Origin: a virus
DNA length: 29,198 bases
Reading direction: 5' to 3' (one strand)
Virus record (IMG/VR): IMGVR_UViG_3300030090_001955
Coordinates: 1-29,198 of that record
Below the pieces are notes generated by a model, which was not told the DNA's origin, did not search any database, and saw nothing but the letters and a program-made list of their open reading frames with translations. Shown piece by piece: positions 1-5,520 of the stretch. Numbering within the stretch: the stretch's first letter is position 1; each line of letters opens with the position of its first letter. A program made the position numbers and the translations under genes.

Positions 1-209
1 GATGTCTTGTCATTTTGGATCAGATGCTTAGACTTCATCGTCTGTGAGCGTCCTGCTTTGTACAACTTCTCCTGCTCTGCTAAGGAACGTACACCATAGA
101 TCACTCCAAAGTCCACAGAACTCAGCTTGATAGCTTCTTTTACGGTGTCAACAAGAAGAGGGTTTACTCCCTCTAACTTTTCTAGGCTTCTACTTGATAA
201 TTTAAACAT
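1..209 (-). CDS. M15-type peptidoglycan peptidase (endolysin), 5' part only
   Basis: Open frame running off the left edge; about 69 N-terminal residues are present. The sequence starts MFKLSSRSLEKLEGVNP and continues with LVDTVKEAIKLSSVDFGV, YGVRSLAEQEKLYKAG and SKHL. This is the N-terminal pattern of the VanY/L-alanyl-D-glutamate peptidase family (Peptidase_M15_4) used as endolysin by many phages; the His/Asp zinc ligands mostly lie beyond the edge, apart from the S-x-HL histidine. It would cut peptide cross-links of the cell wall at lysis. I chose ATG at 209 because a GGAG lies 7 nt upstream; an in-frame ATG at 230 has no visible ribosome site. It is the last visible gene of the leftward lysis operon, after the holin-like gene. 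Family confident; completeness unknown. Confidence 0.8.
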   Translation of the reverse strand, partial: MFKLSSRSLEKLEGVNPLLVDTVKEAIKLSSVDFGVIYGVRSLAEQEKLYKAGRSQTMKSKHLIQNDKT

Positions 210-231
210 TGGGATACTCCACTTTGCCATT

Positions 232-306
232 TTAAAATAATACAGCTACCACTATACAACCAAACACGAACATACAGCAGTGGGTAAGTATAGCTTGTTT
301 GTTCAT
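232..306 (-). CDS. 24-aa membrane microprotein between holin-like and endolysin genes
   Basis: Tiny ORF whose ATG overlaps the TGA of the holin-like gene (ATGA arrangement). The product MNKQAILTHCCMFVFGCIVV... is almost entirely one hydrophobic segment with three cysteines (10, 11 and 17). Position and coupling suggest it is translated with the lysis genes; it could modulate the holin or act as a small spanin-like factor, but no family is recognised. The ORF is short enough to be chance, so the support is mainly the exact stop-start overlap and the lack of any other gene in this gap. Confidence 0.5.
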   Translation of the reverse strand: MNKQAILTHCCMFVFGCIVVAVLF

Positions 307-662
307 TTCTTTCTCATATTAAACAACTTACTCGCAGACCGTGTGGCAAAACTTGCGCTTACGATAGCTCCTAACGCAATCTGATACCACTGCGGCATAC
401 CTGCCAAAGCGGTAAAGCCGTCTGCTACTATGCCCCTTCCCCATTCACCACAAAAGCTCAGTACTAGCGGTATGCTGAACAATAGTGTCAGCCACTCGTC
501 CTTCCACGAGGATTGCGATGCCCTCATAGCAGCTAAGTCCCAGTCGATCTCCCCTGTTGCCTCTTTCATCCTAATCGTGGCTTCAGCCTTTTGTATGGCT
601 GTCTTACCTTCGATGTAGGACGATGCTAAATTAGAAATAGAACTAAATATTGTTCCGATCAT
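303..662 (-). CDS. Holin-like protein (GTA-type 3-TM holin family)
   Basis: 119 aa from ATG at 662, which overlaps the TAA of the upstream gene (TAATG); a GTG at 668 is in frame but inside that gene. An N-terminal helical half (SYIEGKTAIQKAEATIRMKE) precedes WKDEWLTLLFSIPLVLSF, then a second hydrophobic stretch around GIVADGFTALAG, and PQWYQIALGAIVSASFATRS. This order, with the W-KDEW motif before the first membrane segment, is what I know of the 3-TM holins found in gene transfer agents and marine phages. It would form the membrane lesion that lets the adjacent M15 peptidase reach the wall. Operon partner of the genes on both sides. Confidence 0.65.
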   Translation of the reverse strand: MIGTIFSSISNLASSYIEGKTAIQKAEATIRMKEATGEIDWDLAAMRASQSSWKDEWLTLLFSIPLVLSFCGEWGRGIVADGFTALAGMPQWYQIALGAIVSASFATRSASKLFNMRKK

Positions 663-964
663 TACCACTTAACCTTGTCTGCCCAATACGCTGCTGACAT
701 TGGACCTTTTGCTATGTTCTTCGCGTGACGAGCTTTGAAACTCTTACGCTTCATCTTCATGGTTCTGGACTCTCCTGCTTTTGGCTTTCCTGCCGTACCG
801 CTTACTGTGCCAACTTTCTTGCCCTGCTGTCCAAATCGTATTGTCTTTATCTTGCCTTGACTCTTAGCCACAACAATGTGTGACTTTGTTGGATGCCCCG
901 GTGTTCGCTTTGGCTTGTTAAAACCAGAAACACCTGCTCGTTTTATTCTTGGGTCACCTGCCAC
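662..964 (-). CDS. Conserved basic phage protein (MAGDPRIKRAG family)
   Basis: 100 aa, strongly basic and rich in Lys, Arg and Gly. It starts at GTG 964, overlapping the TAG of the preceding small gene by one base. The N-terminus MAGDPRIKRAGVSGFNKPKR and the C-terminus MSAAYWADKVKW match, from memory, a small protein recurrent in marine podo- and siphoviruses (I believe DUF6321). The charge suggests DNA or RNA binding or a packaged basic protein; its function is not established. No membrane segment. It lies between small lysis-region genes and the holin-like gene, so it is co-expressed late. Confidence 0.7.
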   Translation of the reverse strand: MAGDPRIKRAGVSGFNKPKRTPGHPTKSHIVVAKSQGKIKTIRFGQQGKKVGTVSGTAGKPKAGESRTMKMKRKSFKARHAKNIAKGPMSAAYWADKVKW

Positions 965-1038
965 TATACGCAGTCGCAGTCATCGTGGCACTTCTTGTTC
1001 CACAATGCACACCATAGTCTTTTGAAATACTTTCTCAT
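964..1038 (-). CDS. 24-aa Cys- and Trp-containing microprotein
   Basis: ATG at 1038 overlaps the TGA of the 75-aa gene (ATGA) and the TAG overlaps the GTG of the next gene (TAGTG), so the ORF exactly bridges two genes. The product is MRKYFKRLWCALWNKK followed by CHDDCDCV: a basic amphipathic first half and a Cys/Asp-rich tail with C17, C21 and C23, which could bind a metal. A longer reading of the same frame up to 1239 overlaps a recognisable gene and was not used. Function unknown. Confidence 0.5.
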   Translation of the reverse strand: MRKYFKRLWCALWNKKCHDDCDCV

Positions 1039-1262
1039 CGTTCTTCCCTTTCCATTCTTTTGGGTTCGGACTTTTCTGCTCCCATCCATATGGCGAAACT
1101 CCCAGTCATCGCCCCAGTAATTACTGATACCAGTCCTGCTTGTTGTGTCGTCAAGTCGGGCTGACTCAAAGCCCATTCTATACAGCGAATATAAACTCCT
1201 GTCATCACTAGCATCATAAGTCTTGGTAGGATTTTCCATCTATCTAGCATTTCTGGTGTCAT
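1035..1262 (-). CDS. Small membrane protein of marine phages, holin-adjacent
   Basis: 75 aa, MTPEMLDRWKILPRLMMLVM..., with hydrophobic stretches at about 13-27 and 42-60 (GLVSVITGAMTGSFAIWMG) and a charged tail KSEPKRMEREER. I recall near-identical short proteins next to lysis genes in many marine phages; two membrane spans with a short linker would fit an auxiliary holin. ATG at 1262 lies inside the 3' end of the upstream gene (23-nt overlap). Its TGA overlaps the start of the 24-aa microprotein. Role inferred from context only. Confidence 0.7.
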   Translation of the reverse strand: MTPEMLDRWKILPRLMMLVMTGVYIRCIEWALSQPDLTTQQAGLVSVITGAMTGSFAIWMGAEKSEPKRMEREER

Positions 1263-1521
1263 AGGAACAGTATCCTCTGGGTCTATCGGGATCTAAAACA
1301 TCTTCCCGATTTAGGTGTCCTTCTAGGTACAAGGCTCGTTCTACATGGTCTAGGGTGTACAGGTTTCCAGTTTTTGCATAGATAGCTTGTCGAATATAGA
1401 ACACATCTGATTTAGGAATATGAAGTCTTTGTACTTTACTAGGTTTGTTTTGACTAACCGCTTCGTAGAACTCATCTAGGACGTTTTCAGATGAATATAG
1501 TTTTACTTTATTTTTACTCAT
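1240..1521 (-). CDS. Hypothetical phage protein, first gene of the leftward operon
   Basis: 93 aa from ATG at 1521; a TTG at 1527 is in frame but there is no reason to prefer it. Sequence features: KVKLYSSENVLDEFYEAV, then a basic segment KVQRLHIPKSDVFYIRQAIY, then LDHVERALYLEGHL. No cysteines, no membrane segment; mixed helical, mildly charged. I do not recognise a domain. It is the first gene behind the strong minus-strand promoter at 1641-1669, with a leader of roughly 110 nt containing the operator-like palindromes. No good Shine-Dalgarno is visible ahead of the ATG. Confidence 0.65.
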   Translation of the reverse strand: MSKNKVKLYSSENVLDEFYEAVSQNKPSKVQRLHIPKSDVFYIRQAIYAKTGNLYTLDHVERALYLEGHLNREDVLDPDRPRGYCSYDTRNAR

Positions 1522-1567
1522 TGTCAATAGTTAATTTAGGAAAGTTTACATTGGGTAGTTTTAACAT

Positions 1568-1649
1568 ATAGTTATAACTATTATTAAGTTAATATTATAT
1601 AAGTTATAACTTAATGTCTTGACTTAAAAGTCTTAACTTAGTTATACCA
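1568..1649. promoter_or_regulatory. Operator-like palindromes at the leftward promoter
   Basis: Two copies of the perfect palindrome AGTTATAACT lie at 1570-1579 (within a 14-bp palindrome, 1568-1581) and 1602-1611 (within a 12-bp palindrome, 1601-1612), 32 bp apart, about three helical turns. A third, imperfect copy (AGTTATACCA, 8 of 10 matches) at 1640-1649 covers the -10 element. This arrangement suggests a dimeric repressor; no repressor gene was recognised in the window. Confidence 0.45.
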
Positions 1650-1669
1650 TGTTTTTTAGATTCTGTCAA
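1641..1669 (-). promoter_or_regulatory. Sigma70-type promoter for the leftward lysis operon
   Basis: On the minus strand TTGACA (1669-1664) is followed after exactly 17 nt by TATAAC (1646-1641): a perfect -35 and a 5/6 -10 at optimal spacing. The predicted start is near 1634, reading toward the first leftward gene at 1521. This fits use of host RNA polymerase. Confidence 0.7.
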
Positions 1670-2042
1670 GTCGAAAAATCCACTTCTGTGTATTTGCACA
1701 TACATATATACTGTATATGGGGGGGTGTCCCACGCACTATCACGCGCGTAGGCGGATTCTCGGCAGCCACGCACACAAAATTTTTTGCTGTATTTCTGCG
1801 ATAGGTTTTTAAAAATGCGGTAATTCAAGCGGTTTATTATTTTGTTTTTACTGTATTTCTAAACTAATTATTTATTCGTTGAGTCTATTTCATGATCAAA
1901 AAAAGCATACCCTACCGACTCCGCGTGTTTATCCAAAAAATATCTACAATGGCCACACTACTATTTATAAATAGTTGGTAGACAATAACCGCACCAAAAG
2001 AAAAAACTGGACTCTTGCGTTATTTTTTGAGACACTTGTCCT
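1670..2042. other. Divergent non-coding region with GC-rich island
   Basis: I see no gene I can support here. Contents: a GC-rich block at about 1719-1776 inside otherwise very AT-rich DNA, starting with seven G and carrying an 8-bp direct repeat CCACGCAC (1730-1737, 1767-1774); a 10-bp direct repeat CTGTATTTCT (1788-1797, 1851-1860); a 14-bp palindrome CTATTTATAAATAG (1961-1974). It separates leftward late genes from rightward early genes, so it probably holds promoters and operators, and possibly an origin or attachment site. Confidence 0.5.
1943..1971 (+). promoter_or_regulatory. Possible rightward early promoter
   Basis: TCTACA (4/6) at 1943-1948, 17-nt spacer, TATAAA (5/6) at 1966-1971, the latter inside the palindrome CTATTTATAAATAG. 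It is the best candidate I found ahead of the early cassette starting at 2112, but the match is moderate and AT-rich DNA gives chance hits. Confidence 0.3.
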
Positions 2043-2111
2043 ATGATAAATATTAACCAACATTTAGCACTTAATGATTCGCTTTATGTATCAACTATTG
2101 GAGAAAACAAA

Positions 2112-2561
2112 ATGAACACTTTTGAAAAAATCGAAAACGCAATATCAACCGCTACTGTTAATGGTAATTTTAATTCTGATCTTATTGAGGATAAAGAGTT
2201 GAGAAGACTCGCGTTATTAACCTACATCAATAAAACAGTTAAGCAGAATCCAGACTCCGCATTGCGCGAATACCAAACTGCGGACGCATACGTCTATTCT
2301 GAAGTAGCGCATTATGATCATGATCAAAAGGAGAAGACTCAAAAAGCGGTCAAGCTTGACTCTTCTACTATTATCCTTGGTGGAAAAATTGCCTTGGTTA
2401 TCGAAAAAAGTGATAGCTATATTTTAGGAAAATTCGACAATCCAACATTTTCCGATAAACCATATTTTACTATTGGTTATTTCGATGACTCATATTTTGG
2501 CGGTCACTATGATTTATCACTAGTGGACGCGACTAATGATTTTGTAAATCGTAACAAGTAA
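2112..2561 (+). CDS. Unknown early protein, 149 aa
   Basis: Start chosen at ATG 2112 because GGAGAAAACAAA precedes it; the same 16-nt leader recurs exactly before the gene at 3111. An upstream in-frame ATG at 2043 lacks a ribosome site. Residues 1-50 are helical and charged (MNTFEKIENAISTATVNG, ELRRLALLTYINKTVKQNPD); the C-terminal third is rich in Asp, Phe, Tyr and Gly (PYFTIGYFDDSYFGGHYD) and looks beta-rich. No cysteines, no membrane segment, overall acidic. I recognise no family. As first gene of an early cassette with unusual base composition it may act in host takeover or anti-defence, but that is inference. Confidence 0.75.
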   Translation: MNTFEKIENAISTATVNGNFNSDLIEDKELRRLALLTYINKTVKQNPDSALREYQTADAYVYSEVAHYDHDQKEKTQKAVKLDSSTIILGGKIALVIEKSDSYILGKFDNPTFSDKPYFTIGYFDDSYFGGHYDLSLVDATNDFVNRNK

Positions 2562-2603
2562 TTGAGTTTTAATTTTAACCTTCCATACTTACGAGGTGAA
2601 AAC

Positions 2604-3047
2604 ATGGAAAAACAAATTTTAAAATCAGGTTATAACGTAGTCGGTAAAAGAGTTTATACAATGGTTAATAGTTCTCAAATTATTAATCCGCTATTTCGCA
2701 AGCTTTACGAAATGGATGATTTAAACGAAACTCAAATATTACGTTTAATCCAGACTGAGTATAAGCCAGTTAGAGTCCGCACTAATAAAGATCTCAAACC
2801 AAGTGAGATTATTATTAACGGAGTAAAAACCGCTAATAAATTTGATATATGGATTACTAGCGGTAAAAGATCAAAAGAGGGATTCTTTGTGATCAGAACT
2901 GGAGTCAATGTTTACTATTTCGCGAACTACATTAGAAATAATAAACCGCGTAATTACCCTTACACATCTTTTAAAGCTTTTCAGGATTTACGAAAAGACT
3001 CAAAAAAGTTTGGTAAGTTTGTGACTAGTATTTTAAGAGTAGCTTAA
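2604..3047 (+). CDS. Unknown early protein, 147 aa, basic
   Basis: Start at ATG 2604, preceded by GAGGTGA at 2593-2599; an in-frame TTG at 2562 directly abuts the previous stop and has no ribosome site. The protein is basic. Segments: KSGYNVVGKRVYTMVNSS, a helical part PLFRKLYEMDDLNETQILRL, then alternating beta-like stretches DIWITSG, GFFVIRTG, NVYYFANYI, and a helical Lys-rich end AFQDLRKDSKKFGKFVTSIL. No Cys and no membrane segment. It could bind nucleic acid on charge grounds, but no domain is recognised. Followed by a perfect 10-bp hairpin in the 63-nt gap to the next gene. Confidence 0.75.
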   Translation: MEKQILKSGYNVVGKRVYTMVNSSQIINPLFRKLYEMDDLNETQILRLIQTEYKPVRVRTNKDLKPSEIIINGVKTANKFDIWITSGKRSKEGFFVIRTGVNVYYFANYIRNNKPRNYPYTSFKAFQDLRKDSKKFGKFVTSILRVA

Positions 3048-3056
3048 ACAATAACA

Positions 3057-3090
3057 GCGGAGTCTAGTACATAAGGATATTAGACTCCGC
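3057..3090 (+). other. Perfect 10-bp RNA hairpin between early genes
   Basis: GCGGAGTCTA (3057-3066) pairs without mismatch with TAGACTCCGC (3081-3090) around a 14-nt loop. No T-run follows, so it is not a standard rho-independent terminator. It lies directly before the GGAGAAAACAAA leader of the next gene, suggesting mRNA protection, processing, attenuation, or a DNA inverted-repeat site. Each arm contains the GASTC motif enriched in this cassette. Confidence 0.65.
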
Positions 3091-3110
3091 ACCATTTCGG
3101 AGAAAACAAA

Positions 3111-3212
3111 ATGATAATAGATAGTTTAAAATTTTTAGTATTCGTAATATTACCGCTTGGAATCTTGTTAGCTATTCCCGAACAGTTAGCACCGCATACA
3201 CTAGGAGTTTAA
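3111..3212 (+). CDS. 33-aa single-span membrane microprotein
   Basis: The start has the leader GGAGAAAACAAA seen before the 149-aa gene, which strongly supports translation. The product MIIDSLKFLVFVILPLGILL followed by AIPEQLAPHTLGV is one N-terminal hydrophobic helix (about 7-22) with a short polar tail. Unknown role; early membrane peptides of this size are often involved in superinfection exclusion or host membrane interference, but nothing in the sequence shows which. Confidence 0.65.
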   Translation: MIIDSLKFLVFVILPLGILLAIPEQLAPHTLGV

Positions 3213-3216
3213 GAAA

Positions 3217-3384
3217 ATGGATTTACTACATTTAATTTATTCAAGCAATTTTCTTTTAACATATGCAACAATAACCGCTGTTTTAATTGTGATAATGGTA
3301 GTTATAAACGTTTATGATTATTACACTATTCAAAAAAGATTTAATGATATTGAAAAGAAATATAAAGATAAGAGGAGTCAATAA
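3217..3384 (+). CDS. 55-aa membrane-anchored microprotein with charged tail
   Basis: ATG at 3217, four bases after the previous stop; the TAA overlaps the next ATG (TAATG). A hydrophobic helix spans about residues 11-32 (NFLLTYATITAVLIVIMVVI) and is followed by a Lys/Asp/Glu-rich cytoplasmic-type tail IQKRFNDIEKKYKDKRSQ. The geometry suggests a single-span anchor with an amphipathic helix. No recognised family. Probably translated with the flanking genes. Confidence 0.65.
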   Translation: MDLLHLIYSSNFLLTYATITAVLIVIMVVINVYDYYTIQKRFNDIEKKYKDKRSQ

Positions 3385-4091
3385 TGCCTTTAGATTATAC
3401 AAATCTTGAAAACACTATTTATAAAAAGAGTATTAAGAATTTATCTAATTATAAATACAATGTAATTAAACCTAGTAAGAATAAAAAACTAGGCAGTAAT
3501 AAAAAAGCGATAGTTAAAAAAGGCAGTTTTAAAGACTACCGCATGTATACTTTGACTCTTGAAGAACGCGCAACGTGTCCTAAATCATGTTTCCATTGGT
3601 CTACATGTTTTGGAAATAATATGCCTTTCGCGCATAGAATATCACACTTTAACCAAGATCTATTAGAACAAAAAATAATTAGCGATTTAGATTTATATTG
3701 CTCTAAACAATTTGGAGTCTTATTGCGGACTCATGTACTAGGAGATTTTTTTAATATTCGTTATGTTCTATTTTGGGAGTCTATGCTTAATAAATATCCT
3801 AACCTTGCGCTTTATGGTTATACTGCTTATTTGCCAGAAGACTCAAACAAACAATATTCGGAAATAGGTATTGAGATAAAACGATTAGTTAAAAAGTTTG
3901 GTAATAGATTTGCAATAAGGTTTTCTAATTCTTTTAAAGAATCCTTTTCCGCTAATAGTACCGATATAATGAAAATGGTAAAAGGCGAGTCTATAGTTTG
4001 TCCTGAACAAACCAAACAAACTGATAATTGTACAACGTGCGCTTTATGTTGGGATTGTCCAAGTAAAAAGATTTTATTTATAACGCATTAA
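3384..4091 (+). CDS. Cys-rich putative Fe-S or zinc protein (resembles phage GP88-type proteins)
   Basis: 235 aa, with GAGGAG at 3372-3377 before the ATG. Nine cysteines: C65-x3-C69-x5-C75 near the N-terminal third (TCPKSCFHWSTCFGNNM), C106, C206, and a C-terminal C216-x2-C219-x2-C222-x2-C225. The centre holds LLRTHVLGDFFNIRYVLFWE and LALYGYTAYL, which recall the H-x-x-GDF...W...YT pattern of phage GP88-type proteins, themselves somewhat radical-SAM-like. The cysteine spacing suggests one or two metal clusters. Lys-rich N-terminus (residues 14-50). Last gene of the early cassette, followed by a terminator. Enzymatic function unknown; the family link is from memory and moderate. Confidence 0.7.
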   Translation: MPLDYTNLENTIYKKSIKNLSNYKYNVIKPSKNKKLGSNKKAIVKKGSFKDYRMYTLTLEERATCPKSCFHWSTCFGNNMPFAHRISHFNQDLLEQKIISDLDLYCSKQFGVLLRTHVLGDFFNIRYVLFWESMLNKYPNLALYGYTAYLPEDSNKQYSEIGIEIKRLVKKFGNRFAIRFSNSFKESFSANSTDIMKMVKGESIVCPEQTKQTDNCTTCALCWDCPSKKILFITH

Positions 4092-4113
4092 AGAACGTTT
4101 TCTCCTCAAACTT

Positions 4114-4149
4114 TGGGAGTCGATAACGACCAAGACTCCCACTTTTTTT
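4114..4149 (+). terminator. Rho-independent terminator of the early cassette
   Basis: TGGGAGTC (4114-4121) pairs with GACTCCCA (4134-4141) around a 12-nt loop, followed by C and seven T. It lies 23 nt after the stop of the Cys-rich gene and closes the cassette at 2112-4091. Confidence 0.8.
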
Positions 4150-4187
4150 ATTTTTAAAAAATTTTTGAGGGTTTACTATCATCAAAA

Positions 4188-4202
4188 TAGGGTAGGGTAG
4201 GG
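4188..4202 (+). repeat. Three tandem TAGGG units
   Basis: TAGGGTAGGGTAGGG in the non-coding gap before the nucleotidase operon, with a further TAGGG at 4237-4241. Telomere-like direct repeats with three, or with the distant unit four, G-tracts; could be protein-binding iterons. Function not known. Confidence 0.6.
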
Positions 4203-4217
4203 TTCGAAAAATAAAAC

Positions 4218-4247
4218 TTGACCGAATCATTTTTAGTAGGGTAAAAC
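4218..4247 (+). promoter_or_regulatory. Possible promoter for the nucleotidase operon
   Basis: TTGACC (5/6) at 4218-4223, 18-nt spacer, TAAAAC (4/6) at 4242-4247. A promoter is expected here because a terminator lies just upstream at 4114-4149 and a new run of genes starts at 4275, but the -10 match is weak. Confidence 0.35.
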
Positions 4248-4274
4248 TAAGTATAGAAAATAAAAGGAGAAAAA

Positions 4275-4811
4275 ATGAAAGATAGCATGATTAAAATAGG
4301 GATGGTTTACATCGACATGGATGGTGTTTTGGCTAACTTCTTTCAAAGATTAGCAAAGCTATATGGGATGCATCATTGGAAAGATATACCCTCATCAGAG
4401 GACACAGTTAAAAGGCTATCGGGTACGGACTTCTTCAATACACTAGAACCCTTCCCAACTACACATCAACTACTTAGGGATGTGCATAGGCTAACAGAGG
4501 GTAACTGGTCAATACTTAGCACACCTCTAAAAGGAGATGAACAGAATAGCATCTATTGGAAAAATCGTTGGCTAGATAGAATACTGGATGAACTAGAGGG
4601 TATACAGCCAGTATGCAGATTTTACTCTCACCACAAGCATAACTTTGCAATAGAAAAGAGATTGCTTAAAGACGTACCAAATCTTCTGATCGATGACCGC
4701 CCACACAACCTAAAAGCCTTTATAGAGAGGGGCGGTGTCGGTCTGAGGTATCAAGCAGACGAGTCGAACTACGATAAACTAATAACCAAACTAGAAAAGG
4801 AGTTATTTTAA
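4275..4811 (+). CDS. HAD-superfamily 5'(3')-deoxyribonucleotidase
   Basis: 178 aa, AAGGAG at 4264-4269. The HAD nucleophile motif is VYIDMDGVLANF with D14 and D16; the second-motif serine/threonine is in WSILSTPL (82-83); the acidic motif IV is LLIDDRPHNL with D140 and D141. This matches the NT5C/deoxy-5'-nucleotidase family (PF06941) common in phages, which removes phosphate from (deoxy)nucleoside monophosphates. It would act with the ribonucleotide reductase at 17502 to shape the dNTP pool. First gene of the long rightward operon; its TAA overlaps the next ATG (TAATG). Complete length for the family. Confidence 0.85.
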   Translation: MKDSMIKIGMVYIDMDGVLANFFQRLAKLYGMHHWKDIPSSEDTVKRLSGTDFFNTLEPFPTTHQLLRDVHRLTEGNWSILSTPLKGDEQNSIYWKNRWLDRILDELEGIQPVCRFYSHHKHNFAIEKRLLKDVPNLLIDDRPHNLKAFIERGGVGLRYQADESNYDKLITKLEKELF

Positions 4812-5188
4812 TGTTATTAAATAGAAAAATAGTAAAAGATCTTAGATCAATATTAGACGATGTACTTAACGACAATGAAAGTCTTGAGCAGTTTAATGTT
4901 GAGATAGGTAACGCAAACTTTAATGACACAGAGGTTACATTTAAAGTAAACCTACGTTTAAAAGGCGCAAAGTCGCAATCTCAGAAGGATTTAGAGGATT
5001 TTGCACAGATGTATAAACTTGACCTCACAAAGATTGCCAAGCTTGATGGGAAGGATTTTAGCCTGTCTGGATACAGACGCAAAGCCAGAACCAAACCTTT
5101 TTTAATTCAAGACTTGAAAAATGGTGGGGAATATATTATAACTACTGCTACAGCTAAGAAGTATTTTGGAAAAGGAGAATCAGCATGA
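4811..5188 (+). CDS. Conserved hypothetical marine-phage protein, 125 aa
   Basis: Starts inside the stop of the nucleotidase gene (TAATG) and ends over the next start (ATGA). The N-terminal half is acidic and helical (IVKDLRSILDDVLNDNESL); the C-terminal half reads LSGYRRKARTKPFLIQDLKN and then EYIITTATAKKYFGK. The ending (kaRxxPF...dl.nGkeY...v.kyFG) recurs in hypothetical proteins of marine phages as I remember them. No catalytic motif or cysteine. Function unknown; coupled to nucleotide-metabolism genes. Confidence 0.75.
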   Translation: MLLNRKIVKDLRSILDDVLNDNESLEQFNVEIGNANFNDTEVTFKVNLRLKGAKSQSQKDLEDFAQMYKLDLTKIAKLDGKDFSLSGYRRKARTKPFLIQDLKNGGEYIITTATAKKYFGKGESA

Positions 5189-5520
5189 GAGCAATACTTA
5201 TAGACCCATTTGCCAAAGAGATCACAGAAGTTGACTACGATGGCGATTATAAAAAGATATATGACCTCATTGATTGTAAGACATTTGATGTGGTCAACGT
5301 CCCAAGCGGTAACGATGGCATCTACGTTGATGACGAGGGATTGTATGCACCGAAAAAAGCATGGTTTACCTATCGATTCAATGCCCACCCAATGCACCAG
5401 AATATACCATTAGTGAACAAAGCATTGGTTGTGGGTTGCGATGAAGAGGGCAACTCGACAGAAACGACAGATACTGTCAATGCCATCAAAGGGCGAATCA
5501 CTTGGGGATTGTTAAGATGA
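5185..5520 (+). CDS. DUF3846-like protein
   Basis: 111 aa. MRAILIDPFAKEITEVDYDG, then IYDLIDCKTFDVVNV, a DGIYVDDEGLYAPKKAWF segment, and near the end NKALVVGCDEEGNS. This order (Ile-Asp-Pro start, an acidic YVDDEG loop, a final alvvG-D-eG strand) is that of the DUF3846 family spread among phages and plasmids; function unknown. ATGA overlap upstream, and its own TGA overlaps the next ATG. No membrane segment. Confidence 0.7.
   Translation: MRAILIDPFAKEITEVDYDGDYKKIYDLIDCKTFDVVNVPSGNDGIYVDDEGLYAPKKAWFTYRFNAHPMHQNIPLVNKALVVGCDEEGNSTETTDTVNAIKGRITWGLLR

Noticed and set aside
964-1239. 91-aa minus-strand ORF
   Set aside because: Most of it overlaps the recognisable 75-aa gene in another frame; only the last 24 codons, starting at an ATGA junction, are kept.
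1604-1828. 74-aa minus-strand ORF in the control region
   Set aside because: It covers the promoter, the operator-like palindromes and the GC-rich island, has odd composition and no ribosome site.
4201-4207. GGTTCGA, tRNA T-arm-like, as an attP core
   Set aside because: Only 7 bases match; no acceptor-stem or extended tRNA 3' sequence follows.
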